From: Microbotryomycetes sp. JL201
Taxonomy: Eukaryota; Basidiomycota; Microbotryomycetes
Direction of reading: 5' to 3'
Assembly: GCA_033819885.1 (NCBI GenBank)
Contig: JAQYUZ010000065.1
Location: 1-58,622, forward strand
Length of the DNA: 58,622 nt
The notes below the pieces were generated by a model. It did not search any database, had not been told where the DNA came from, and worked only from the letters and a program-made list of their open reading frames with translations. Position 1 is the stretch's first letter; each line of letters begins with the position of its first letter. The translations under genes were made by a program, and so were the position numbers. Below, one piece after another: positions 45,150-55,313 of this stretch.

Positions 45150-47265
45150 CTACAGATCGTTGTCTGCTAAATCCTCAGCGACAGCACAAAAAAACGAAAT
45201 AGGTTTGAACTTGATCGGCTGGCCGAGCAGTGAAGCCCACCCGAATCTGACCTTGCCGACCCAGCCGATCAAATCGAGGTGACTGACGTTATTCAACGTT
45301 GCTTTGTATTCACCCCACTGTGCGGATTTGACGCTAACGAGACCGTCGTTGTCGCCTTCACGTTCTTTGATGATCCCCCAAGGAACACGAAAGACGTTTG
45401 ACCAAGACGGTTCAAACTCGGCGCCGTAGCTAAAGTACTTGACATCCGGATGGTCCGGCGTCTCATCGTTAAACCTGGCCATCTTGGTTACAGTCAGATC
45501 GTCAAAAGCTTTGCCACCACCCGGCACGCCCACTGTCTCCATGAGGTTCAGAAGCGAAGGTACATTTTTTGGACCAAGTACATCTTCCAATAGATAGTCT
45601 GCGAATGATGACCCTCGATGCGGTGTTGAAATCGTCGTCACTGAGCGGACCTTGAACGTCGTCGGCCGCAACCGAGACACCAAAAACCGTGCGTCCAGCC
45701 CACCCATACTGTGTCCAATGAGATTTACCTCGCGGTTTGGATACGTCGCTTCAATCAACTCGCACAAGACCTTCGCTCGCTCCTCGATTGATGCAGAAGC
45801 GGGGACACGCCCGATCAAAACTTCTGCGCCCAACGCTTCGAGCGCTTCGCGTACGCCGACCCAGTACGAAAATTGCAAAGGCTTGATGTTTGCCGGCCCG
45901 AGCACGTCGAAACCTGCATGGCAAAGATTCAGTCGGCTATTCCAAAAGCGCGCACAGGCCTCCAGACTGACCAAACAACCCATGGCAAAAAACGAGAGGG
46001 TAATTTGGACACCTGTACCGCTCTTTTATCATGCTGAAGACCTCCATGTGCGAGTCGTCCTCCTTCTTTGCCGTCTTTGTGTCCTCGTCGTCCAAGTACC
46101 GCTCGACTTCTTTTCTTTTCGCGGTCGGGCCGTCCTCATCGCTTTTCGAAGTCGAGTAATGGCGGTGCACTCGTGGACGCTGACTTTGAGTCGTCGAAGC
46201 CGAACTCGTAAACGGGTTCGTAAGGGACAATGACGAAAACATGGACAGTGGGCCGTCCAGAGTACCCTTGCTGCTTCCCGAAGACGATGAAAACATGGAC
46301 GTGGGCAAAAATGACGTCGACTTTTGCGAAGTTGAGCTCGCCTGTCGCTTGTGTGTGAGTTCGTCAGAGCGTAAAGATGACGGTCGTTTCGTACCGGGAT
46401 GTGGCGACCCTTCATCGGCGTCCCGGTACTTGGTAGGCGTTTCAGAGCTTTGTAAAGCCGAGGCGGTCGCGTTCTTTGTGAACGTGTCGAGATCGGCGTC
46501 GAGAAGGGCTTGCTCTCGCTCGTCCTTTCGGTGTTGCTCTTCGATGTGAGCTTGAGTCTGCTCGGCCACCAGCTTGCCCGCGAAAAGTGACATCCAGTTG
46601 ACGCCTCCAGTCTTTGATGGAGACGTGGACAGTCCCGCTCCGTCGTCATCGGCTACGTCTTGAGCTACTTTGCCTTTGCCCTTGTCTGGAGGCACAACTG
46701 AAAAGGGCCACCACTTGGAATTCCAGGACAATTGCCCAAGTGCAGCATCAGACTTGTGGGATTCATGTTCAAGTTCAGCAGAACCTCCATCGCTATCGTG
46801 TATTGGTGGCAAAGGCTTGTTGAGCAAAGAGCTCGAGCTGCTCCCTTGTCTGACTGGAGAGCGAATCGAGCCGGAACTCGTTTGCCGTCGTATTACTGAG
46901 CCTAAGCTGCTAGTTGACGCGCTTCGTGAGCGTCTTGTGCCAAGGACAGGCCCGACAAAGGCGTTGCCATCTGCTCGCGGCGTCAAGATGTCCGGAAATT
47001 TGGCGTGATCTTCAGAAATACTCGAGGATGGAAGTGAAGTGCGCGCAAATGATGCGAGGTACGATGGAGACCGGGTGGGCAGGGCTGGTCTGTCTGCATT
47101 TGTGTTGGCTGAGGACGGCGATGCCGGTTGAGCTGGTGACGATGCCAAATGTGCTTGCTCCGGCACGGCAACGACATCTTGTGCAGCTGACAACCTTTGC
47201 TCGGGCGACGGAGCTGATGATCCCTGCGGCTTCAAGTGCGGCGAGCCCTCGACGGGTGACGGCAT
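45150..47265 (-). CDS. TGL2: TGL2-like triacylglycerol lipase with a long disordered N-terminus
   Basis: Starts at ATG 47265 (MPSPVEGSPHLKPQG). About 400 residues of serine/proline-rich, low-complexity sequence precede the alpha/beta-hydrolase. That domain opens RCPNYPLVFCHGLFG, then FDVLGPANIKPLQFSYW across an intron. The nucleophile elbow reads NLIGHSMGGLDARFLVSRL (GHSMG). Later elements are SVTTISTPHRGSSFADYLL and the Asp/His region EREGDNDGLVSVKSAQWGE and NVSHLDLIGW. The catalytic Ser/Asp/His set is therefore visible. Yeast Tgl2 hydrolyses tri- and diacylglycerol and is reported in mitochondria; no clear mitochondrial presequence is seen here. The long N-terminal extension is the odd feature compared with the yeast protein. 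Confidence 0.85.
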
Positions 47266-47447
47266 GCACTTCAGCCCGCGCTCGAGCACAACTCGACACA
47301 GACGAGCCACGGTGTGAGCCTTGTCAATGAACTCAGGCTCTATATGGAACGGACGCCGGAGAGAAGAGTGATGCTGTAATTGTCAGAGCGCAGCGCGACG
47401 TCATTTGGCTTGGTTTGCCCTTTCGAATTTCAACCATCCCGAACGGC
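47266..47447. promoter_or_regulatory. divergent promoter region, lipase / BSP peptidase
   Basis: Only about 180 bases separate the ATG codons of the reverse-strand lipase and the forward BSP-family gene, so they probably share a bidirectional promoter. No specific sites were recognised. Confidence 0.35.
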
Positions 47448-48319
47448 ATGGTACCAATACCCGAGCCACACGACAAGCACTCTGTGCCGCCTCTACATCT
47501 CAAGGCTCTCGACATCACTCATCCAGGTCTGTGCCTGACTTAGCCACAGGCGGTCACGTGCTCACATCGCTCGGTTCGGAACAGGCGTCCAACAGTTCTT
47601 TACAGGCGGTATCTCACCGGCAGATCGGATACGCACGGCTTGTCAAAAGGTGCTTCGGCAGCTGTATCCATCCAACGATGTAGAGTTTGAGCCTCCGGCA
47701 GTCCGGAGTGTCACTGTTCATCTGCACTCGTTCGACGGCATTGCATACACAAATGGTTCAGAAATAGATTCCCTTCACAAAGAGTTGCATTTGTCGAGTG
47801 ACTACATCGCCGGCGTTGACCGCCACAGAATTCAGCACGAGATCGACGGCATCCTCGTGCACGAGCTCGTTCATGCTTTTCAGTGGGACGGCAGCAAACA
47901 CGGGGGAGGTGTACCTGGCGGCGTCATAGAAGGCATTGCAGACTGGGTCAGGCTCCGGGAGGACTTGGGACCGCCACATTGGAATGAGGGCGGCAGTCGA
48001 TGGGACGCAGGATACCAAGTATGTCCCGTCCCCACATGTCTGGCTTCACCATATTTTTTTGGGGCAATTGCTGACGCTGATCCACGCATAGACGACAGCG
48101 TACTTCCTTGCGTGGTTATCAAAAAAGTTCAAGAACGATACTTTCGTTCCAGAGCTGAACCATGCACTTTCAAATCACGGGTGGGACGGTGGGAAACACC
48201 TGAAAAGGCTCTGTCAAGGCGAGAGAATCGAAGAGCTGTGGGAAACGTACACAGACGAGCTCAAGAAGCGAAAAAACGAGGGTGGTAGCCATATTCCTGT
48301 GCCAACACACAAGCCATAG
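47448..48319 (+). CDS. basic secretory protein (BSP)-family metallopeptidase, apparently intracellular
   Basis: Three exons: from ATG 47448 (MVPIPEPHDKHSVPPLHL), joined across an intron to GVQQFFTGGISPADRIRT, then a third exon TTAYFLAWLSKKFKND to the stop at 48319. The core shows VRSVTVHLHSFDGIAYTNG, EIDGILVHELVHAFQWDG with the HExxH zinc site, and GGGVPGGVIEGIADWVRL, with a glutamate placed as a likely third ligand. This is the PF04450 BSP family, known from plant defence proteins and common in fungi. Plant members are secreted, but no signal peptide is encoded at this start. The substrate is unknown. It is divergent from the lipase gene. Confidence 0.8.
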
Positions 48320-48668
48320 CACTGGATTGTCGTCCGATAATGTTGTACATCGAATGCGCGTCCGCTATAGCAATACGTCGGAGGAAGAGATAAGTCTCCG
48401 GCGCACGTGACCTTCTAATAGCGTCAGAAAAATTTAGGTCGCCATTGGCCGAGCATGATATTTCTGAATTGCGTCTAACACGTTTGGAAAGTCAAGCTCC
48501 TTGTGTGTCGGGTATTCTAACATTCACAGGCAACGCCGTGCTGTCTCGTTTTTAGACTGCGGGTTCCCTTCGCGACGATATCGACCACTCATCCCGAATT
48601 GATTCTGCCGATCTTCTCAAAGAACCTCAGTTTAGAGGGACTTGACCGGGACAGCCTGTTTTTCGACG
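48320..48668. other. spacer between the BSP gene and the F-box/JmjC gene
   Basis: About 350 bases, fairly AT-rich. It contains the 3' region of the BSP gene and the promoter of the next forward gene. I see nothing else in it. Confidence 0.45.
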
Positions 48669-50439
48669 ATGGGCGCATCACGACAAGTCGACTCGTTTAG
48701 CCCTCAAAAGCGTACCGGCGATCCACAGACGTCACCGAGGCCCACGAAAAAGTCTCGTCAGGGCTCAAACTACAATCCGCTGCGGCTGAAACCGCTCGGA
48801 CACTTGTTTGCTCACCCCGAAGACGGGCAGACGAGATTGCAAGGGCTGGGCAGACTCGCCGCGCTGCCTGATGAGCTGCTGCTCAGCCACATCTTTAGCA
48901 ACTTGGATGCAAGAACGCTGCTGCACTGCAGTAGGGTCAGTAAGGCGTTTTTTGCGTGGTCAAGGATCGAAGGCGTGTGGAAGAACTTGTACATTTCCGT
49001 GAGTCCATATCAAGAGCCCAAGCAAAGCACTTTCACTGAATCGAAGTGCCTCGATAGGCTACAAATGGACGTCTCCTTCAGTGGCATGGCTCTTGGCGAT
49101 CGTCGTACGTTGCAACTTTCTTTAGACCGGACGGGGTAAATGAGCTCCTGCCCTCGGACGACATTTCGACACCGAGAGTCAGCTCTGATGTGCTTTTCCA
49201 ACCATGTTTGTGTGCATCTTTCGATGCCAACACATTGTATGGACCCAAATTCTCGCCGACAATTCGGAAACAAAGTGGCGTCGGACTCGGACCTGCTGAT
49301 TTGCCTGATGAGCCGGTCATTCTCACCGGCTTGATGCAAAGTTGGCCGGCGATGGAGCCTGGCACTCGAAGGTGGACGCTCAGAGATCTCGCCAAGCGGT
49401 TTCCGTGGACACTGTTGCGCGCAGAGGCGACTTTGACGACGTTGCCAGATTATGTGGCCTACCATGACGATTGTAGCCAAGACGAGAGTCCTCTTTATCT
49501 GTTTGAGAGCGACTTTGTGCAGAAGACATTCGGCGACAAGGGCGAACCAAGCCTGGGTGACGATTACGAGGTACCTGCTTGCTTCAAACAAGACTTTTTC
49601 GAAGTTATGGGCGACATGCGCCCGAATTATCGATGGTTGATTGCAGGACCCAAGCGTTCAGGTTCAACGTGGCATCAGGACCCAAACGGCACAAGCGCGT
49701 GGAACGCTGTGACTGTCGGGCGAAAGGCGTGGGTCATGTTCCCGAACGACTGCTTGCCACCGGGTGTGCACGTCAGTGACGATATGGGTCACGTCGAGGC
49801 GCCTTTGTCCCTCGCAGAATGGTTTCATGGATATTACAAGGAGGCAAAGGCCAAATTCGGGCCAAGTTCGCGAAATCCAGCGACCCGGGGAAAAATGCGC
49901 GAAGGGATTTGCGAACAAGGCGAAATCATGTTTGTACCGAGCGGCTGGTGGCACAGTAAGCTCCTTCAGCCAAAGGTCTTCCGCATATGCTGACGTTTTT
50001 CCTTCTTTGCCGCGTAGTCGTTGTCAACCTTGAACCGGCCATTGCTGTTACGCAGAACTTTGTCTCGTGTCGCGAGCTTCCCAACGTCTTGAAGTTTATG
50101 AAGTATCGACCGGAGCAGGTGTCTGGCTTCAAGATACCTGGACTGGCTTGCGCCGAGGAAGGCGGACTTGACGAAGCAGACGAGGCCTTGCCGGGCGTTT
50201 TCGATTTGTTCGTCAAGGCCCTTTACGAACGCGAGCCAGAAATCGCAAGGCCCAGTCTTGCTCGGCTTCAAGAGATGGAAAATCAGCACAATATCGTCAA
50301 GCCGACTGTCGTCAAAGAACGCGGATTGTGGAGCAAAGTAAAAAGAGACGCTCAGCTGCAAGAAGAGACTGGCAATTCGTTCTCGTTTGGATTCGAGCTT
50401 GGAGATGACGATCACGAGGAAGATAGTGTCCTTGAGTAG
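48669..50439 (+). CDS. F-box plus JmjC-domain protein (JMJD6-like hydroxylase fold)
   Basis: Three exons. After a basic head with KKSR comes an F-box, LGRLAALPDELLLSHIFSNL and CSRVSKAFFAW (about residues 60-105). It then joins ISWHGSWRSSYVATFF across an intron. The JmjC double-stranded helix has DEPVILTGLMQSWPA, the iron ligands in STWHQDPNGTSAWNAV (HxD), GRKAWVMFPNDCLPPG, IMFVPSGWWHS joined to VVNLEPAIAVTQNFVS (distal histidine), then a helical tail ending at 50439. JmjC proteins are Fe(II)/2-oxoglutarate oxygenases, and this subtype resembles JMJD6-like hydroxylases more than histone demethylases. The F-box implies recruitment to an SCF ubiquitin ligase. Target unknown. It converges on the reverse permease gene. 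Confidence 0.83.
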
Positions 50440-50568
50440 CAGTTGCATCGAAAAATTGCAACATTTTTCAGCAAAACCGAAGAGTCACGATCCACCCTTT
50501 TTCATTGTACAACCGCGGACAAATTTTGACAGTTACTGAACAATATATGCACACATCGAGCAGGTCCA

Positions 50569-52468
50569 TCAGAACGCGTATCTGAAGTGAGGGTTGTTCA
50601 AGTCGGTCAAATCTTGGTCTCCAGCTTCGCCGCCCAGCCTATGCCGATCCTCCTCGGTCAAGCCCTGGCTCCGCATCGCTTCGTCCCGCTTTTTGTTTGC
50701 CCTGACATAGTAAATCCGCAGCACCAGAGCCAAAGCGGAGGCCGTCGTCAACATGACGATACAGACGATCAAACCGGTGTGGAACCGAGGGGCGTCCTCG
50801 GGTTTGAAGATTTGACCGCCAGCAAGGTTGCCTACGCAGTAAGCGACAAACATTGCCGTCGAGACGACGCTCTTTTTTGTTCGGCCGGCGACGTTTGATG
50901 GCACGAGGCCGAAAGCGAAAAACATGCCGAGACTGAAGAGAGAATTGCAGAACAAGACACCATATTTGGCCCACTGCAAGCAACCGGGAGTCAGCTGCTA
51001 CCTGGGAACGGCCATGCATACGAGATGACTCACCTTGAAGCTGTCACTGGCGGGAAGAGCCACAACCACGATCAAACCTGCTACTGTCATCATCGGCCAC
51101 AGCGCGCACAACAGCAATCGACAGTTGTTCCATTTGATCGTGATGAGGATAGAGACCCAAAACATGGAGACACCGAAAACGTTCATCGGGATTTGTAGCA
51201 GAATCGTGTTGAGCGCAGAGAATCCCAAGGACTTGATGATTTGGGCGATGAATGAGGTAATGCCGCCGTTGGGAACGGAAAGAATGGCGACGATCATCCA
51301 GATGAGCCACACTTGAGGGTCGAAAAGGCATTCTTGAGCTTGCTTCCAGTCCCACTTGTGCACTTCGTGCGTGTTGGTCTTATTTGCGCGAACACGATGG
51401 CGGGCATGGTCTTTCTGTTCGGCGCTGAGCCACCACACACTGTTGATCGAACCCAGGAAGATAAACACTCCAAAAGCGCACGCAACCGTACAGGCGGCCA
51501 GGAAGATGTTGATCAGCTGCCAGCCCGCCAGCCCGCCAGGGTTTCGCATCGCATGTCGGCCCAAGAGGTACGTGATTACGCCTATCGAGGGTGAAGGTCA
51601 ACGTCAGGCAGTTCAGCTAGGAACCGTGGAGCGGGCTCACCTGTGAATGAGGCGAAGGTTTGATTCATTGATGACCAGATGAGAACACGTGAAGCCTGCT
51701 CTCGCGTCGTGTAATATTGGGCCATGATGAGCAAGAAACCTGGCGTAACCGCAGATTCGAATGCGCCCAAAAGGAATCGAACCGCGGCGAGCCCTGCAAA
51801 ATCTTTGCACGCCGCAATCAAACCGACCATGACTGAAGAGATGCAGGACGTCAGCTTCCCGGCATCGGGAAAGTTTTCTCTTTCAAGCCTGACTCACGTC
51901 CCCACAGGACCATAGAGCCGCCCAAAATGTACTTGATTTCAAACTTTTGCATGAGATAATTTGCTGGGAACTCGGACACCATGTAACCGAGCTGTACAAG
52001 GCAAGGGGTCTCGGGCATCAGCAAGATTCGGAGCGAGCCAGGCTTGACCACGAGTACTCACATAGAAGACGGTTGTCAGCCATGAGAATTGTCGACCGAC
52101 GAGGTTGGTGTCTTGGATGAGACCAAAGATGCTACTGTTGGACAGTGACTGTGCAGGAGCAGCCTGTCAGCTGTCACTTCATTGCCACTCGTGGAGTAAT
52201 CCAGCCGCGACTTGCCGTTCTGTTACGTCGCGCGCGTCAGCAATTGTACGCAAGAATAATATCCGGTGAGCGCTCACCGATCGACGAATTGGATTCCCAT
52301 GGAACAGCAAATCATAGGCAGCACGAACCAATCGATCCGACGCAAGAGCGCTTTGTCTTGTGCGGCAGAATACCGAATGTCATCAGCGGAGCCGATCTTG
52401 GCTTCCTCGAACGAGGCTTGAGCGAGCTCTTTCTTGTTGCCATCGTCAAAAGATGCTGAACCTGACAT
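50569..52468 (-). CDS. MFS permease of the DAL5/allantoate (anion:cation symporter) family
   Basis: Starts at ATG 52468, MSGSASFDDGNKKELAQ. A charged N-terminal tail runs into ALLRRIDWFVLPMICCSMG, the standard first helix of fungal ACS permeases. Later segments are LGYMVSEFPANYLMQKF, AAVRFLLGAFESAVTPGFLL, the central loop HKWDWKQAQECLFDPQVWL, GITSFIAQIIKSLGFSALNT and FGLVPSNVAGRTKKSV. It ends in the family-typical NPHFRYAF before the stop at 50569. About twelve membrane helices are spread over at least seven exons. Relatives carry allantoate, nicotinate, pantothenate or other organic anions with protons; the substrate cannot be told. It is divergent from the small-protein/M20 pair to its right. 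Confidence 0.87.
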
Positions 52469-52785
52469 GATGCGTCAAGATCGCGCTGGAGTGTCGCTTT
52501 GTGGCGGATGAGAGAACAAGAGGAACGTTGACGAGAGACTGGAGCTCCGGTCAAACTGTCTGATAAGAAAGAAGGAAGCAAGAGACGAGCTCGAAGGAAC
52601 ACTTCAGTCGTTGACGGCGGTGCGGAGACGACGGCACGATAAAAAGAAGCCGCAGCTCCAGAAAGCGGGGAACGGCAAGTGCAGGATGACTGCGAATGTG
52701 TCTAGATAAAGTGCAGGCTCTTCCACTGTGGACTTTGACACTGATGCTGTAAAATCATTTACGAGGGGGATGCGGCGGGAACGGC
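52469..52785. other. divergent spacer between the first permease and the small membrane protein gene
   Basis: About 320 bases, with purine-rich stretches near 52560-52600. It presumably holds both promoters. No further gene seen. Confidence 0.4.
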
Positions 52786-53114
52786 ATGTTCAGGCAAACG
52801 GCGGCGGCATTGCGCGGACCGTCGCTTGCCGAAATCGTCCGCTTCGCGCTTATTTCCAGGGCCAAGGGTGCCGGCACAATCTGGATTCTGGGGACAGGCT
52901 CAAGAGCCGTCAGAGATCATACAGAGCCTATCCGACGCAGTACTGCAAACCGTAGAGCCGGTCCACATAGCCCGATAGGATTCGCAGGAGGTGAGCCGCG
53001 TGCGAAGCGAATTGTTCCCCACACTTTCGTCACTTGTCAGCTGCTGTCGCCGGCTCGCTTTTTGGCTCTTGCACCTTTGTTGCTCAATCATGGGATCACT
53101 TCCGAAACAGATGA
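52786..53114 (+). CDS. small predicted membrane protein, unrecognised, overlapping the M20 gene
   Basis: ATG 52786 opens MFRQTAAALRGPSLAEIV, an amphipathic, arginine-bearing head like a mitochondrial presequence. AGTIWILGTGSRAV and a basic segment follow. A GTGAGC...TCAG intron (52991-53040, 50 bases) joins phase-perfectly to a second exon reading GFAGAAVAGSLFGSCTFVAQ, a glycine-zipper transmembrane helix, then SWDHFRNR and TGA (53112-53114). The product is 92 residues. The stop overlaps an ATG of the M20 gene in the arrangement ATGA, and an earlier M20 ATG (53090) lies inside exon 2. I know no family for it. It could instead be leader sequence of the M20 mRNA, but the spliced product is too protein-like to ignore. 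Confidence 0.45.
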
Positions 53115-54536
53115 CTGAGCAACAACCATGGCACGTGTCGCGCTCGGATCTCGTCTCCACGCTCGAGACAGCCATCACAAACGAGAAAGCTGCGCTGCGC
53201 AAGATTGCCTCCGACATGTACGAGAACCCCGAGCTAGGCTTTGAGTGCGTTGCGGTTGGACCCTGTCATGCATTCTGATCAAGCTGATCACGTTCTCTAT
53301 CAGAGAGGTCCAAGCTGCCAAATGGCTCAGTGACTACATGGAGTCGAAAGGCTTTACATTGAGAAGAGGACTTGCGAACCGAGAGACTGCATGGTCTGCA
53401 GAGTACGTGGTTGGGTCAGGCGGGCCCACGATTGGTTTCAATTCGGAGATGGATGCCTTGCCTGGCCAAGGCCATGCCTGCGGTCATCAGCTGATTGCTG
53501 TCAGCGGCTGTGCTGCCGCAGTCGGTGTTGTCGCTGCTCTCGAGAAACACGACATCCCTGGAAGAGTGCTATTGCTCGGCACGCCGGCCGAGGAAGCGGG
53601 CGGTGGCAAGATTGAACTTCTTGACGCCGGAGAATACGACGAGATGGCCGCATGCCTTATGCTGCATCCCCACGCAGGCGGATCCGATGCACATATTCTG
53701 TCGACCAATGCGCGCCAAATGATGGAAGCCGAATTCTTCGGGCGTCCTGCCCATGCCGCTGGCTCACCCGACTCGGGAATCAACGCCATGGACGCTGCCG
53801 TTCAATCGTACATTGCTGTCCAGAGTCTGCGTCACGCCGTTGACCGGCGAGCAAGTTTATTCTGCACCTTCCGTGGCGAGTCTCACTGGGCGCCAAACGT
53901 CATTCCCGATTATGTCAAAGTAATCTACTCGCTTCGCGCTCCGTCCGTGCCCATGCTCGAGACGATTGTCGCTCGCGTCAAGAACTGTATCGAAGGCGCA
54001 GCACTTCAAGTCGGTTGCAAGTTCAAGATCTCTCAAGGGCAGATGTACGCCGATCTCGTGCCGAATCCTCCGCTCGAGGACGCGCTCAAGACGTATGCCG
54101 AAAACCGATGGCAAGGGTACAAAGTCACGCCTGCTTTCAGTTCAGCGTCGACAGACTTTGGCAACGTGACCTACAGGGTGCCTGGCATCCATCCTTCGTT
54201 TGATGTTCCTGAAGGCAAGGACGGAGACTACCCGCGTAAGCCACACTCTTGTTTGCGACGTCTCGCGGTCGGCTAATCCTCTGCGGTACGCTCGCTGCAG
54301 ACTCGTCCACTTTTGCAGACATCGCACACAAAGAAAGTTCATTCGAAGCCGCGTTGCGCCTGGCGACTTCCATTTCCGTCGTCGGCTTGCGGGTCGTTGA
54401 CGACGACGAGTTTCGCCACAACGTTCGCGAGTCGTGGAAAGAGCAAGTCAAGAAAGCAAAGGGCGAAATCAAGAAGCAAGAACACGTCATTGACGAGAAG
54501 CAAAGACAGGTTCATAGCCAGTTGTGCAGTTGTTGA
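53090..54536 (+). CDS. M20-family amidohydrolase/dipeptidase (PM20D2/ACY1L2-like)
   Basis: Start either ATG 53090 (MGSLPKQMTEQQPW) or ATG 53111. Three exons. The fold shows ASDMYENPELGFE joined to EVQAAKWLSDYMESKGF, then TIGFNSEMDALPGQGHACGH with the metal ligands, VLLLGTPAEEAGGGKIELL with the catalytic glutamate pair, MLHPHAGG, and the dimerisation domain GRPAHAAGSPDSGINAMDAA, NVIPDYVKVIYSLRAP. After the last intron the chain continues SSTFADIAHKESSFEAALRLA and ends in a lysine-rich helix. Members cleave acylated or beta-alanyl/basic dipeptides in the cytosol; human PM20D2 repairs such by-products. The substrate is not fixed here. It overlaps the 3' end of the small gene before it and converges on the next gene. 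Confidence 0.85.
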
Positions 54537-54659
54537 ACCGCTCGTGTCGTCGCATGTTGTACCCATAGACTTTACACAGTGCTGAGAGGGAGCTCGCAAC
54601 ACGTGGTCATGTATTCGATGATTGACATACAATGCTCGAAGAAGCCTACATCCGCGACA

Positions 54660-55065
54660 TCAGTTGACCTTTTTAATCCTCATCCGCCGCCTCTTTGCCT
54701 GGCGCACAGCAAAAAGAGTCAAGTCAGCTGTGCGCATCGCAGTCGATGCAAATCAATACACATGCCACTTTGGCGCCGCGTCTCCTGGCCGTCTTGCCGC
54801 TGCTCCTCGACAACGGGCTCTTCTTTGTCCGCGCTGCTTTCGGCATCTTGAACGTTCTCACTTGAAGCGTATTGGGAACCAACGGGTTTGTAGCTTGCAT
54901 TAGCGGCTTTTGTGCTTGGTAAAGCGTTGTGCTTGTCGGTCGATGGGCGATGCTGGGAATAGCCGAGATAGTTGTGCTCAATGAGCGGGCGAAACATGCG
55001 CACGACGCTCGCTTGGTCGCTGTTGACTCCAGTGACAGTCCTCTGAGGGCCCGTAGCAGAGACAT
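54660..55065 (-). CDS. small basic protein with mitochondrial presequence, possibly ribosomal
   Basis: From ATG 55065 the frame reads MSLLRALRGLSLES and ARSLSTTISAIPSIAHRP, a clear mitochondrial targeting type. Then come LYQAQKPLMQATNPLVP, TLQVRTFKMPKAARTKK, and SPLSRSSGKTARRRG. Downstream, an intron with a TTGAC branch and CGCCAG acceptor leads to a last exon. If the donor is the GT after ...GAK, the tail is AKRRRMRIKKVN and the stop is at 54660; a donor six bases later gives KEAADED. The small, highly basic mature part fits a mitochondrial ribosomal protein, but I cannot match it to a specific subunit. Converges on the M20 gene. Confidence 0.5.
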
Positions 55066-55313
55066 GGCGTCGGTGTGGGCTCTGTCAAAGAGGGTTAACG
55101 AGGGCGGCGCGAACACCGACCCGTCTAATCAGAGATACTAAGTCGAGTACGACACAATACAAGTCAAAGACTTGGCAACAACCAGTTTTCATTACAGATC
55201 CTTCCCAACAAAGAATAACCAAAACAGGCACTACCCGATTTCCCCATTGGACCCATACAATTCAATGCATAGCGCACATGAAAGACTGCCCGCGTGCCCC
55301 AACTGTCCGGACA

